A stretch of 64,000 bases of DNA from Chryseobacterium panacisoli (GTDB taxonomy: Bacteria > Bacteroidota > Bacteroidia > Flavobacteriales > Weeksellaceae), in the NCBI RefSeq assembly GCF_008274625.1, contig NZ_VTRU01000001.1, positions 930,001-994,000 of the forward strand. The letters run 5' to 3'. The stretch's first letter is position 1. Each line of letters begins with the position of its first letter. Of the stretch, positions 29,223 to 38,272 are shown in pieces. The translations under genes were made by a program, and so were the position numbers. The notes below the pieces were generated by a model. That model did not search any database, was not told where the DNA came from, and saw only the letters and a program-made list of their open reading frames with translations.

Positions 29223-29278
29223 CTAATAACCATGAAAACTTTTAGTTTTAAAAAACCAGTTATCTAATAAAGAATATT

Positions 29279-30277
29279 ATGAAATTCAGTTTGTTTAGAA
29301 TAATAATGGCAGGAGCATTTTTGAGCTCAGCATTTTCTCCGGCTCAGACTTCTGTAATTGAAAAAATTAAGAAAAATCCAAAAACTCCCTTTTCCTATGC
29401 AGAACTTTCTGTAAAAGAAGGCGGAAAATGGGAAGGTAATCAGTACGTTGGAGGAACATTTAAAAATATTAACCAGCTTGTCCTTCCTGGTGAACATACA
29501 GACCATTCTTACTATATCCGGTATGAAGGCATCGGACTGGAAAACAACCAGATCGGCTATAGACTGTATCTGGACTGGAGAAATGCAACAGATATTTTCG
29601 GCAAAAAAGTAAACACTTTGGTCTTGCCTGAAGTCGGGCAGGATGGTTTTGAATCCTATCATCATGATGCACCCTGGGGACAGGATATTTTGAAATCCGG
29701 CCGTACAATCGGAATCGGATCTTACGGAAGATATGATGACCAAAATGATTTTGTTGAAACTTTTAAAATTGTAAAAAATACAGCCGTACAAGTTGTTAAT
29801 GAAAAAGACCAGTCTTACGCGGCCATCGATTATAAAGGCTGGAAAACCTGGGGCAATCCCATTGATTTACAGTCAAAACTGACTATTTTCAACAGAGACC
29901 GGTTTGTAAAAGTAGATGTAAACCTAAGCACTACCATTTCAGGATTATGCACCGGAATTGTTGCTTTTAAAAACATTCCGTTAAAACAGGGAATCAGTAA
30001 AAATAAAAAATGGGGCTACATTGCTACTTACGGCAATCAAACCGAAACGAAAAAGGATGACAATCTGGGAATGGCTATCTTCTATTCTCTCGAAAGTTTT
30101 GATAAATATGTAAAAACAAAATCAACTCATACCGTGGTTTTCAAGAAAACAAAGAATGTCTCTTATTACTTTTTGGGAGCCTGGTCATTGGAACCAAGCG
30201 GTTTGGTAACTGAAGAAGCATTTTATCAGGACTTGGATAAAAAACTGGAAATTTTAGATAAAAATAATCAACTTTAA
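29279..30277 (+). CDS. DUF4861-family protein, secreted
   Basis: A 332-residue protein with a signal peptide (ends SPAQ) and a predicted all-beta fold. It resembles the DUF4861 family, which I know mainly from polysaccharide loci; I do not know an established activity. Conserved-looking acidic and histidine residues occur in EHTDHSYY and SYHHDAPWGQD. It is followed by a GH105 gene after only 11 bp, which suggests a role close to unsaturated oligomer processing. A 393-residue relative at 43175 is translationally coupled to a PL10 lyase. Confidence 0.72.
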   Translation: MKFSLFRIIMAGAFLSSAFSPAQTSVIEKIKKNPKTPFSYAELSVKEGGKWEGNQYVGGTFKNINQLVLPGEHTDHSYYIRYEGIGLENNQIGYRLYLDWRNATDIFGKKVNTLVLPEVGQDGFESYHHDAPWGQDILKSGRTIGIGSYGRYDDQNDFVETFKIVKNTAVQVVNEKDQSYAAIDYKGWKTWGNPIDLQSKLTIFNRDRFVKVDVNLSTTISGLCTGIVAFKNIPLKQGISKNKKWGYIATYGNQTETKKDDNLGMAIFYSLESFDKYVKTKSTHTVVFKKTKNVSYYFLGAWSLEPSGLVTEEAFYQDLDKKLEILDKNNQL

Positions 30278-30288
30278 AGTTTAGGATC

Positions 30289-31548
30289 ATGAATTTCATT
30301 AACAATACAATAAAAGCATACGCGGTGGCCATTTTAGGTTCAGGAATGTTTCTCGCTTGTGCTCAAACCCAAAATATAACCGCAGCAAAACCTTCAACAG
30401 AAATTTCAAAATCAGGAAAAGTAGTTCCTGCCAATTTGAAATGGTCAGAAAGAATGCTGCTTTCAGAAATGCATAGATTCCCACAAGCCTGGATGCTTGA
30501 TTTCAGTAAAAGCCCGAAATGGACCTATCCGTCAGCAATTGTTTTGGACGGCGCAGAAAAAGTATATGCAAAAACAGGCAAAAAAGAATATTACGACTAT
30601 ATCAGCGGTTTCGGTGAAGACCTGATTAAAGAAGACGGTACAATCCTTACCTACGATCTTTCTAAGTATAATATTGACATGCTCAACAGCGGAAATGTCC
30701 TTCTTTACCTTTATGAAAAAGAGAAAAAAGAGAAATACCTGAAAGCACTTCAGACTTTACGTTTACAAATCGACGGACAGCCCAGAACCAATGAAGGATC
30801 TTTCTGGCATAAAAAAATCTATCCTTACCAGGTTTGGCTGGATGGGCTTTATATGGGAATGCCTTTCTACACACATTATACAAAAGATTTTATCAAAGGG
30901 GCAGATGCTCAGAAAGCGTATGATGATATTCTTTTTCAATTTGATTCCGTTCAGAAAAATCTTTTAGACAAAAAAACAGGACTTCTTTATCACGCCTGGG
31001 ATGAAAGTAAAAAAGAAGCCTGGGCCAATAAAGAAACCGGTCTTTCCCAAAATTTCTGGGGAAGAGCAATGGGCTGGTACGGAATGGCCATGGTAGATGT
31101 ATTGGATTATTTACCCAAAGACCATCCGGGAAGAGCAAGATTAATTTCTTATCTACAATCTTACGCAGATGCAGTCATTAAGGTTCAGGATAAAAAATCC
31201 GGTCTTTGGTACCAGGTTTTAGACAAACCATTGGAAAAGGGTAATTATGAAGAAGCAACAGCATCAGCAATGTTCGTTTATACCATCATTAAATCAGTTA
31301 ACGAAGGTTATCTTCCAAAATCATACAAAGCCGCTGCAAAAAAAGGGTACGACGGAATTATCAAAAATTTAATCACTGTTGATGAAAACGGCGTGGTCAA
31401 TTTAAATAAATGCTGTGCTGTTGCCGGATTGGGAGGAAAACCTTACAGAGACGGCTCTTACGAATATTATGTAAACGAAGAAATCCGTTCAAATGACGGA
31501 AAAGGAACCGGACCATTCATTTTGGCAAGTTTAGAGTTTGAAAAATAA
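30289..31548 (+). CDS. Unsaturated rhamnogalacturonyl/glucuronyl hydrolase (GH105)
   Basis: A 419-residue (alpha/alpha)6-barrel hydrolase. The lipobox FLAC puts the lipid on Cys24. YPYQVWLDGLYMG contains the probable catalytic Asp185, and WGRAMGW is at 257-263; both are hallmarks of the YteR/RhiN group. GH105 enzymes remove the 4,5-unsaturated uronic acid that lyases leave at the non-reducing end, producing the substrate for KdgF. The lipid anchor implies a membrane location, probably facing the periplasm. Confidence 0.92.
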   Translation: MNFINNTIKAYAVAILGSGMFLACAQTQNITAAKPSTEISKSGKVVPANLKWSERMLLSEMHRFPQAWMLDFSKSPKWTYPSAIVLDGAEKVYAKTGKKEYYDYISGFGEDLIKEDGTILTYDLSKYNIDMLNSGNVLLYLYEKEKKEKYLKALQTLRLQIDGQPRTNEGSFWHKKIYPYQVWLDGLYMGMPFYTHYTKDFIKGADAQKAYDDILFQFDSVQKNLLDKKTGLLYHAWDESKKEAWANKETGLSQNFWGRAMGWYGMAMVDVLDYLPKDHPGRARLISYLQSYADAVIKVQDKKSGLWYQVLDKPLEKGNYEEATASAMFVYTIIKSVNEGYLPKSYKAAAKKGYDGIIKNLITVDENGVVNLNKCCAVAGLGGKPYRDGSYEYYVNEEIRSNDGKGTGPFILASLEFEK

Positions 31549-31598
31549 ACCAAGAACCGCAACCTAATTCCTATTACCTAGATAATGAATCTGATTTT

Positions 31599-33239
31599 AT
31601 GAAGACAAAAATTTTAAATATAGCAGCAATCACATTATTTTCAGTTGCCTCAACATACCTCAACGCACAGGAAAAAAGCTATGTTTCCGAAGTCTGGATT
31701 GCCGATCAGGGAAAAAATTACAGAAATCCGGTTTTATACGCAGATTATTCTGATCCGGACGCTATCCGTGTGGGTGAAGATTATTATATGACTGCTTCCA
31801 GTTTCAATGAAGCTCCGGGGCTGCCCATTCTTCATTCAAAAGATATGGTCAATTGGAAACTGGTGAATTATGCACTTCCTGATGTACTTCCAAACGACCA
31901 TTTTTCTACACCAAAAAGAGGTGACGGAGTTTGGGCACCGAGCATCAGGTTCCACAAAGGTGAATTCTACATTTATTGGGGCGATCCCGATTTCGGAATT
32001 TATATGGTGAAAACTAAAGATCCACTGGGAACTTGGGAGAAGCCTGTTTTGGTAATGGAAGGAAAAGGTTTAATCGACTCTTGTCCGTTTTGGGACGAGG
32101 ATGGAAACGCTTATTTAGTTCATGGCTGGGCTGGGAGCCGCGCCGGAGTGAAAAGTATTCTGACCCTTAATAAAATGAATCCCGAAGGAACAAAAGTACT
32201 GGATAAAGGTATTCACGTTTTCGATGGCCACGATGCACATCCAACCGTGGAAGGTCCGAAAATGTATAAAAGAAACGGATATTATTACATTTTTGCTCCT
32301 GCAGGCGGTGTTGCAACCGGTTGGCAATTGGTATTAAGATCAAAAAATATTTATGGTCCTTACGAAGAAAAAATAGTGCTGGAACAAGGATCAACAAAAA
32401 TCAACGGACCTCATCAGGGTGCCTGGGTAGATACGCCTTCTGGAGAAGACTGGTTCTATCATTTTCAGGATGTGGATGCGGGCGGAAGAATTGTTCATTT
32501 ACAGCCGATGAAGTGGGAAAAAGACTGGCCATTTATCGGAACCGATAATAATAAAAACGGAATCGGAGAACCGGTTTTAATCTATAAAAAACCAAACGTG
32601 GGGCAATCCTACCCTGTCGCCACACCTCCTGAAACAGATGAATTTGATGGAGAAAAATTAGGAATTCAATGGCAATGGAGTGCCAACGAGAATATCGTGT
32701 GGTCATCCAAACTCCCGGGACAAAAATTTTTAAGATTATTTTCTATAAAAGTTCCTGAAGGTGAAAAAAATCTATGGAACGTTCCGAACCTGTTAACCCA
32801 AAAATTCCCTGCCCCGAATTTTGCAGCTTCTACCAAAGTAAAACTAGCTCCCGAAGATGCTAAAGAAGGAAAAACTGCAGGACTTTTGGTGATGGGATTA
32901 GATCATGAATCAATTGTGATTACCAATAAATCTGATGGATTTTATCTTCAGTTAAGAAGAGCAGAAAAAGCAGATAAAGGAGGTGAAGAAAAAGTATTGT
33001 TTGAAACAAAATTAAAAGGAAACGAAGTCTATTTAAAAGTAAATGTGAGTGAGCCGAACGGCCTATGCCAGTTCAGCTACAGTGAAAATGGAAAAAATTT
33101 CATAAAAGCCGGTGACGTTTTTCAGGCAAAACCCGGAAAATGGATTGGTGCAAAAGTCGGTTTATATAGTATAAGCACAGTAAAAGCCCCTCGTGGAGGA
33201 TATGCAGATTTTGACTGGTTCAGAATTACTAAAAATTAA
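31599..33239 (+). CDS. GH43-family glycosidase with C-terminal beta-sandwich domain
   Basis: A 546-residue secreted protein (signal ends LNAQ). The five-bladed propeller carries the GH43 catalytic set: Asp52 in SDPDAI, Asp160 in LIDSCPF and Glu218 in TVEGPKMY. From about residue 350 a concanavalin-like C-terminal domain follows, typical of the beta-xylosidase/arabinofuranosidase branch. In a pectin locus it may remove arabinose or xylose side groups, for example from xylogalacturonan. That would fit the linked xylose operon, but the substrate is inferred. Confidence 0.87.
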   Translation: MKTKILNIAAITLFSVASTYLNAQEKSYVSEVWIADQGKNYRNPVLYADYSDPDAIRVGEDYYMTASSFNEAPGLPILHSKDMVNWKLVNYALPDVLPNDHFSTPKRGDGVWAPSIRFHKGEFYIYWGDPDFGIYMVKTKDPLGTWEKPVLVMEGKGLIDSCPFWDEDGNAYLVHGWAGSRAGVKSILTLNKMNPEGTKVLDKGIHVFDGHDAHPTVEGPKMYKRNGYYYIFAPAGGVATGWQLVLRSKNIYGPYEEKIVLEQGSTKINGPHQGAWVDTPSGEDWFYHFQDVDAGGRIVHLQPMKWEKDWPFIGTDNNKNGIGEPVLIYKKPNVGQSYPVATPPETDEFDGEKLGIQWQWSANENIVWSSKLPGQKFLRLFSIKVPEGEKNLWNVPNLLTQKFPAPNFAASTKVKLAPEDAKEGKTAGLLVMGLDHESIVITNKSDGFYLQLRRAEKADKGGEEKVLFETKLKGNEVYLKVNVSEPNGLCQFSYSENGKNFIKAGDVFQAKPGKWIGAKVGLYSISTVKAPRGGYADFDWFRITKN

Positions 33240-33247
33240 TTTTCTAA

Positions 33248-33351
33248 ACCACAGATTACACAAATCTGCACAGATGATTACGCATAGATTTTTTAAAACG
33301 CATAAAATATAATAGTACATAAGCATCTGTATGAATTTGTATAATCTGTAG
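33248..33351. repeat. 104-bp imperfect inverted repeat, CAGATT family copy B
   Basis: The left arm ACCACAGATTACACAAATC and the right arm, whose reverse complement reads CTACAGATTATACAAATTC, match over about 28 bases. The left arm also resembles the copy at 17802. The element fills the spacer between the GH43 and CE12 genes and could form a hairpin in the operon transcript. Confidence 0.65.
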
Positions 33352-33386
33352 GAGAAAAAAATAACATTAGATTTTGAAATAAGTCA

Positions 33387-34232
33387 ATGACAAAGAAAAT
33401 ACATAAGATAGTTTCATTTTTATTCGTCGCTTTGCTGTTGTCTGCATGCCAATCACAAAACAACGTCCAAAAGGCAATGGTAAAACACCATAAAAAAATC
33501 ACCCATATTTACCTCATCGGAGATTCCACAATGGCAGATTATACCGGAGATTACGAACCTGGAAAAGATTATATGAAAGTCCGTTACCCGATTACAGGTT
33601 GGGGACAGGTTTTTCAGCCCTATTTTACAAAAGACAGTCTGGCTTCTCTGAAACCCGCGATGACAACAGATTCTGTTGCGGTTATTGACAGAGCGCATGG
33701 CGGAAGAAGTACCAGAACATTTTTTCAGGAAGGAAGATGGAGATATGTATATGAACATTTGCAGCCGAACGATTATGTCATTATGCAGTTTGGCCATAAT
33801 GACGGTTCTGAAAAGCATACAGAACGATATGTAAATCTTGAAGGATATAAAGAATTTTTAAGATTATTCGTAGCACAGACAAAACAAAAAGGAGCAAATC
33901 CTGTAATCTTAACACCCGTTGCCAGAAATTATCCATGGAAAGATGGCAAACTGGAAAATGTACATGGAGAATATGCACAGGCACCAATTGATATTGCTAA
34001 AGAAATGAATGTTCCTTACATAGATTTAAACAAATTGTCTATGGAATATTTTACCAAAAAAGGACAGGATTTTACAACGAGTCATTATTTCATGAATCTT
34101 CCGGAGAAGGTATATGAAGCCTATCCGAAGGGACAAAAAGACAATACCCATTTTCAGCCGGAAGGCGCAAAAGCAGTAGCATCTATTGTTTACCAGGAAT
34201 TTAAAAAAGTAATTAAAACTCAAAAAAAATAA
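33387..34232 (+). CDS. Rhamnogalacturonan acetylesterase (CE12), lipoprotein
   Basis: A 281-residue SGNH esterase with lipobox LSAC (lipidated Cys21). The nucleophile block GDST is at 45-48, GHND follows in QFGHNDG and the Asp-His pair is in DNTHF near the C-terminus. It lacks the N-terminal beta domain of the CE12 at 1529. It is one base upstream of the GH28 start, so the two are probably translated together, as expected if deacetylation precedes cleavage. Confidence 0.9.
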   Translation: MTKKIHKIVSFLFVALLLSACQSQNNVQKAMVKHHKKITHIYLIGDSTMADYTGDYEPGKDYMKVRYPITGWGQVFQPYFTKDSLASLKPAMTTDSVAVIDRAHGGRSTRTFFQEGRWRYVYEHLQPNDYVIMQFGHNDGSEKHTERYVNLEGYKEFLRLFVAQTKQKGANPVILTPVARNYPWKDGKLENVHGEYAQAPIDIAKEMNVPYIDLNKLSMEYFTKKGQDFTTSHYFMNLPEKVYEAYPKGQKDNTHFQPEGAKAVASIVYQEFKKVIKTQKK

Positions 34233-34233
34233 A

Positions 34234-35901
34234 ATGAAGAAGTCTCTTACAATTATCGGTTTAGTGGCAGCCATGATGTTTTCAGGGCAAACATATGCTC
34301 AGAACCTGGATATTTATAAAAACATTGAGTTTAAAATGCCTCAGGTGGCAGAAACTTCATTTGCAGCCAACACCGTTTCCATCACACAGTATGGCGGCAT
34401 TTCAGGCGGAAATGTAAAAAATACGGAAGCTTTCAAAAAAGCAATTGAAGACCTTAGTAAAAAAGGCGGTGGAAAACTGATTGTTCCCCGCGGAATGTGG
34501 TTAACAGGCCCCATTGAACTGAAAAGTAACATCAATCTTCACGTGGAAGAAGGCGCTTTCATCATTTTCAGTAAGGATAAAGCAGATTATCCTCTGATTG
34601 ACATAAGTTTTGAAGGGTTAAATACCATTCGTTGCCAGTCTCCTATTTCCGCAAAAAATGCAACCAATATTGCCATCACAGGAAAAGGGGTAATCGATGG
34701 AAGCGGTGATGCATGGAGAGCCATTAAAAAAAGTAAAGTTTCAGAATCTGAATGGAAAAACATTGTAAAATCAGGCGGATTATTATCTGCAGACGGAAAA
34801 ACATGGTTCCCTTCAGAAAGCTATAAAAAAGGATTTGAAAGCAGCTCAAGCTTCAATGTTCCGGATAAAATTTCTAAAGAAGAGCTGACGACTGTTAAAG
34901 ATTTTCTTCGTCCGGTTATGGTAAGTTTGGTCGGCTGTGATAAAGTACTGTTAGATGGACCTACCTTCCAGAATTCTCCGGCATGGAATCTTCACCCATT
35001 AATGTGTACCAACATTATTTTAAGAAATCTTACGGTCAGAAATCCATGGTTTTCACAAAATGGAGACGGTGTAGATCTGGAATCATGTAAAAATGTTTTG
35101 ATTTACGATAATACTTTTGATGTGGGTGACGATGCCATCTGCATTAAATCAGGAAAAGACGGGGATGGCAGAAAAAGAGGAATGCCAACTGAAAATGTAA
35201 TTATTAAAAACAATGTTGTTTACCACGGTCACGGAGGTTTTGTTATCGGAAGTGAAATGTCCGGCGGAGCGAGAAATATCCACGTTTCCGACTGTACCTT
35301 CATCGGAACAGATATCGGTCTTCGTTTCAAAACAACCCGTGGAAGAGGCGGAATTGTTGAAAATATTTATATTAAGAATATTGACATGATCAATATTCCC
35401 ACACAGACAATTGGTTTCAATATGTTCTACGAAGGAGCTTCTCCCGTACTAGAGGACGGCCAGAAGCAGGAAGGTAACAAAGCGCCGGAAAAAGTATATC
35501 CGGTAACAGAAGAAACCCCTGTTTTCAGAAACATTTTCTTTAAAAACATCAATGCAGTTAATTCTGATGAAGCCATTACATTATTCGGCTTAGCAGAAAT
35601 GAATCTTAAAAATATTGTCATTGAAGATTCACAGTTTGATACAAGAAAAGCGTTAACCATCGTAGACGCAGACGGAATTCAGTTGAAAAATGTAAAACTG
35701 AAATATTCAGAAGGAACGGGAGCAACCATTTACAACAGTAAAAACATCAATCTATCAACAGTGAAGTTTGAATCTGCCAATAAGCCTGTTGTGAAAGTTT
35801 TAGGCAGCAAAACGGGATCAGTATTGGTTCCTAAAGAAGTGACATCCGATAAAAATTCATTTTCCATCGGAAAAGAGGTAGCAAAAAATGCAGTTAAATA
35901 A
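34234..35901 (+). CDS. Polygalacturonase-family glycosidase (GH28), canonical motifs
   Basis: A 555-residue secreted beta-helix protein (signal ends TYAQ). All four family motifs are intact: NGDGVD at 276-281, GDDAI at 298-302, HGHGG at 331-335 and RFKT at 364-367. It hydrolyses alpha-1,4-galacturonan, probably as an exo enzyme given the insertion of about 60 residues between 165 and 225. The exo mode is inference. It starts 1 bp after the CE12 stop. Unlike this protein, the GH28 at 2994 has lost the GHG motif. Confidence 0.93.
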   Translation: MKKSLTIIGLVAAMMFSGQTYAQNLDIYKNIEFKMPQVAETSFAANTVSITQYGGISGGNVKNTEAFKKAIEDLSKKGGGKLIVPRGMWLTGPIELKSNINLHVEEGAFIIFSKDKADYPLIDISFEGLNTIRCQSPISAKNATNIAITGKGVIDGSGDAWRAIKKSKVSESEWKNIVKSGGLLSADGKTWFPSESYKKGFESSSSFNVPDKISKEELTTVKDFLRPVMVSLVGCDKVLLDGPTFQNSPAWNLHPLMCTNIILRNLTVRNPWFSQNGDGVDLESCKNVLIYDNTFDVGDDAICIKSGKDGDGRKRGMPTENVIIKNNVVYHGHGGFVIGSEMSGGARNIHVSDCTFIGTDIGLRFKTTRGRGGIVENIYIKNIDMINIPTQTIGFNMFYEGASPVLEDGQKQEGNKAPEKVYPVTEETPVFRNIFFKNINAVNSDEAITLFGLAEMNLKNIVIEDSQFDTRKALTIVDADGIQLKNVKLKYSEGTGATIYNSKNINLSTVKFESANKPVVKVLGSKTGSVLVPKEVTSDKNSFSIGKEVAKNAVK

Positions 35902-35919
35902 AATGCTTCAAGGATAAGA

Positions 35920-36051
35920 TTAAACCATTAAGATTGATTAAGTTTTTAAGAATATTAAGTTGAGCTTTGCTTTGAATAATACTTTTAAAATCAGAATGAT
36001 TTTCTTACTTAAACTTAACTCCTTCCATATTCTTAATGGTTCAAAATTTTA
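35920..36051. repeat. 132-bp imperfect inverted-repeat element, copy B
   Basis: The element begins TTAAACCATTAAGA and ends TCTTAATGGTTCAAAATTTTA. It aligns end to end with 17663-17793, which lies in a different operon on the other strand of transcription. It is non-coding and lies between the GH28 and esterase genes. Confidence 0.75.
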
Positions 36052-36063
36052 AAATCTGACAAC

Positions 36064-36975
36064 ATGATTTTTAAAAGAAAACATACTTATATTTCTATTT
36101 TTTTTGTGGGGACAATGGCATTCGGGCAGGTAAGCAGACCGAATGCCACTCCTTACACCAATGAAGCTACCTTTGAAAAATTTAAGAAAAAATATCCTTT
36201 TATCACCTCCATTGACAGGCCTGTGCCGCAAAATATCAAAATAGATAAGGATACAGAATATGCCAATATCAACGGTGTTTCTTTAAAAGCTGATGTATAC
36301 TATCCTATCGACCAGTCAAAAAAACATCCGGGAATTGCAATGGTACATGGCGGCGGCTGGGTTTCAGGAAGCAAGGAAAATGAAAAATTCATGGCAATGG
36401 AGCTGGCTTCAAAAGGCTATGTGGTAATTGCTATCGGATATAGATTGGCGGATGCCGCGAAATACCCTGCCGGAATTGAAGACGTTGAAAAGGGCATTCG
36501 ATGGTTAAAGAAAAATCATTCAACATATTCCTTAAACAAAAATAAAATGGCAGTTATGGGTGAGTCTGCCGGAGCGCAGATCGCCACTTTAGTAGGCGTC
36601 AGGAAAAATATTAAATTACAGGCTATCGTGAATGTTGATGGTGTTGTTTCTTTTGTTCATGAAGAATCCGGAAAAGAGGGAACCTACGATGCTTATTGGC
36701 TGGGGTATCAACAAAAAGACAATCCAAAAATCTGGAAAGAAGCTTCACCTCTCGAGTATGTGGATAAAAATACACCTCCTACCCTTTTTATCAACAGCTC
36801 TCAACCCCGTTTTCATGCAGGAAGAGACGATATGATGAAAAAATTAAAGAGTTATAACATTCCGACAGAATTTCATGAAATCAAAGATACTCCGCACTCT
36901 TTCTGGTCGGCAGAACCCTGGTTTACAGAAACTTTGAACTTAACGGTGGATTTTTTAAACAAAGTTTTGAAATAA
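36064..36975 (+). CDS. Secreted alpha/beta-hydrolase, probable carbohydrate esterase
   Basis: A 303-residue hormone-sensitive-lipase-like hydrolase. After a signal peptide (ends AFGQ) come the oxyanion motif HGGGW at 95-99, the nucleophile Ser168 in GESAG and a late histidine in TPHSFW. These features suit a carbohydrate esterase, for instance an acetyl- or feruloylesterase acting on pectin. The precise bond is not shown by sequence. It sits between GH28 and CE8 genes and probably belongs to the susC operon despite a 162-bp upstream spacer holding a repeat. Confidence 0.75.
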   Translation: MIFKRKHTYISIFFVGTMAFGQVSRPNATPYTNEATFEKFKKKYPFITSIDRPVPQNIKIDKDTEYANINGVSLKADVYYPIDQSKKHPGIAMVHGGGWVSGSKENEKFMAMELASKGYVVIAIGYRLADAAKYPAGIEDVEKGIRWLKKNHSTYSLNKNKMAVMGESAGAQIATLVGVRKNIKLQAIVNVDGVVSFVHEESGKEGTYDAYWLGYQQKDNPKIWKEASPLEYVDKNTPPTLFINSSQPRFHAGRDDMMKKLKSYNIPTEFHEIKDTPHSFWSAEPWFTETLNLTVDFLNKVLK

Positions 36976-37166
36976 TATTAGTTATGATTTAAACACAGAG
37001 ATTTAATCATATATAAATGAATATTTTGGTGAGTAAAGATCAATCAACGACTTGATTTAATGAAGTTATCGTCACAGTTTCGCGAAGCAATTTTTTTCTG
37101 CCCTTGCTTTCTAAAAATCATGAGGTTTCATAAAAATCTTTACGTCAAAAAACAACAATCCAGTTT

Positions 37167-38135
37167 ATGAAAAAATTATTTTTAATTCTGTTCATATCGG
37201 TAGCAAATTTTCTCTTTGCAGGAAATGGCCCTTACATAAAAATCATCGTAGCCAAAGACGGAAGCGGAGATTTCACCTCCATTCAGAAAGCAATAAATTC
37301 TATCAGAGATTTAGGTCCCGCAGAAGCTTTAATTTTCATTAAATCCGGAACGTATAATGAAAAAGTGATCATTCCCTCTTCAAAACATAAAATTACCCTG
37401 GAAGGCGAAAATAAAGGCAATACCATCATCAGCAATAATGATTTTTCAGGGAAGCCGGATGCTTTTAATGAAAAGATGACCACCTTCAATTCCTATACTT
37501 TATTAGTGATGGGTGACGATATTAAAATCAGTAACCTGACGGTTCAAAATTCTTCGTGCAATGAAGGGCAGGCAGTTTCTCTCCATGTGGAAGGTGACCG
37601 CTTTGTAATGAAAAACTCAAATATTCTGGGCTGTCAGGACACCATTTATTCCGCAACCAATCACAGCAGACAATATTTCGAAAACTGCCATATCGAAGGA
37701 ACAACAGATTTTATTTTCGGACAGGCAACCGTTGTTTTTAAAAACTGCATCATTAAAAGTCTGGCCGATTCTTATATTACCGCAGCCGCTACAGAAGCCG
37801 GCAGACCCTATGGTTTTATCTTTTTCGACTGTAAATTAATTGCCAAAGAAGGCATCACAAAAGTTTATTTGGGAAGACCCTGGAGACCTTATGCCAAAAC
37901 TGTTTTCATTAATACCGAAATGGGAAAACACATCCTTCCTGAAGGCTGGAATCCATGGAAAGGTGACAAAATGTTTCCTGATAAAGAAAAGACTGCTTAC
38001 TATGCAGAATCCGGCAGCAAAGGTGAAGGAGGAAATATCTCCAAACGGGTAAGCTGGTCGCATCAGCTGACGAAAAAGGATTTGAAAAATTATACCCTTG
38101 AAAAAATTTTTGATGGATGGAATCCAAATAAATAA
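37167..38135 (+). CDS. Pectin methylesterase (CE8), second copy
   Basis: A 322-residue secreted beta-helix esterase with signal peptide (ends FLFAG). It has GQAVSLH, CQDTIY, the nucleophile block GTTDFIFG and YLGRPWRPYAKTV. It shares the layout of the CE8 at 26748, including a C-terminal NISKRVSWSHQL segment present in both, so the two are close paralogues. Different pH optima or methylation patterns could explain keeping both. The 191-bp upstream spacer shows no repeat as clear as those in neighbouring spacers. Confidence 0.93.
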   Translation: MKKLFLILFISVANFLFAGNGPYIKIIVAKDGSGDFTSIQKAINSIRDLGPAEALIFIKSGTYNEKVIIPSSKHKITLEGENKGNTIISNNDFSGKPDAFNEKMTTFNSYTLLVMGDDIKISNLTVQNSSCNEGQAVSLHVEGDRFVMKNSNILGCQDTIYSATNHSRQYFENCHIEGTTDFIFGQATVVFKNCIIKSLADSYITAAATEAGRPYGFIFFDCKLIAKEGITKVYLGRPWRPYAKTVFINTEMGKHILPEGWNPWKGDKMFPDKEKTAYYAESGSKGEGGNISKRVSWSHQLTKKDLKNYTLEKIFDGWNPNK

Positions 38136-38140
38136 TTGAG

Positions 38141-38244
38141 ATGCTTCGACTTCGCTCAGCATGACATCGCTAATACCAACTGTTTTAATATTCGCTTAAA
38201 TGACGTAATGTTTACCCTTGTTATACTGAGCTAAACCGAAGCAT
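38141..38244. repeat. 104-bp inverted-repeat element, GCTTCGAC family
   Basis: The left arm at 38141-38166 starts ATGCTTCGACTTCGCTCAGC. The right arm at 38219-38244 is its reverse complement at about 21 of 26 positions. It lies between the CE8 and CE12 genes. From memory, similar GCTTCGAC...GCTCAGCATGAC hairpins are widespread between genes in flavobacteria. Confidence 0.65.
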
Positions 38245-38272
38245 TTTTAAGTTTTATTAAATGAATTAAAAA

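Noticed and set aside
29223..29278. Tiny ORF of 11 codons between PL1 and DUF4861
   Set aside because: Too short to judge and without homology or regulatory pattern.
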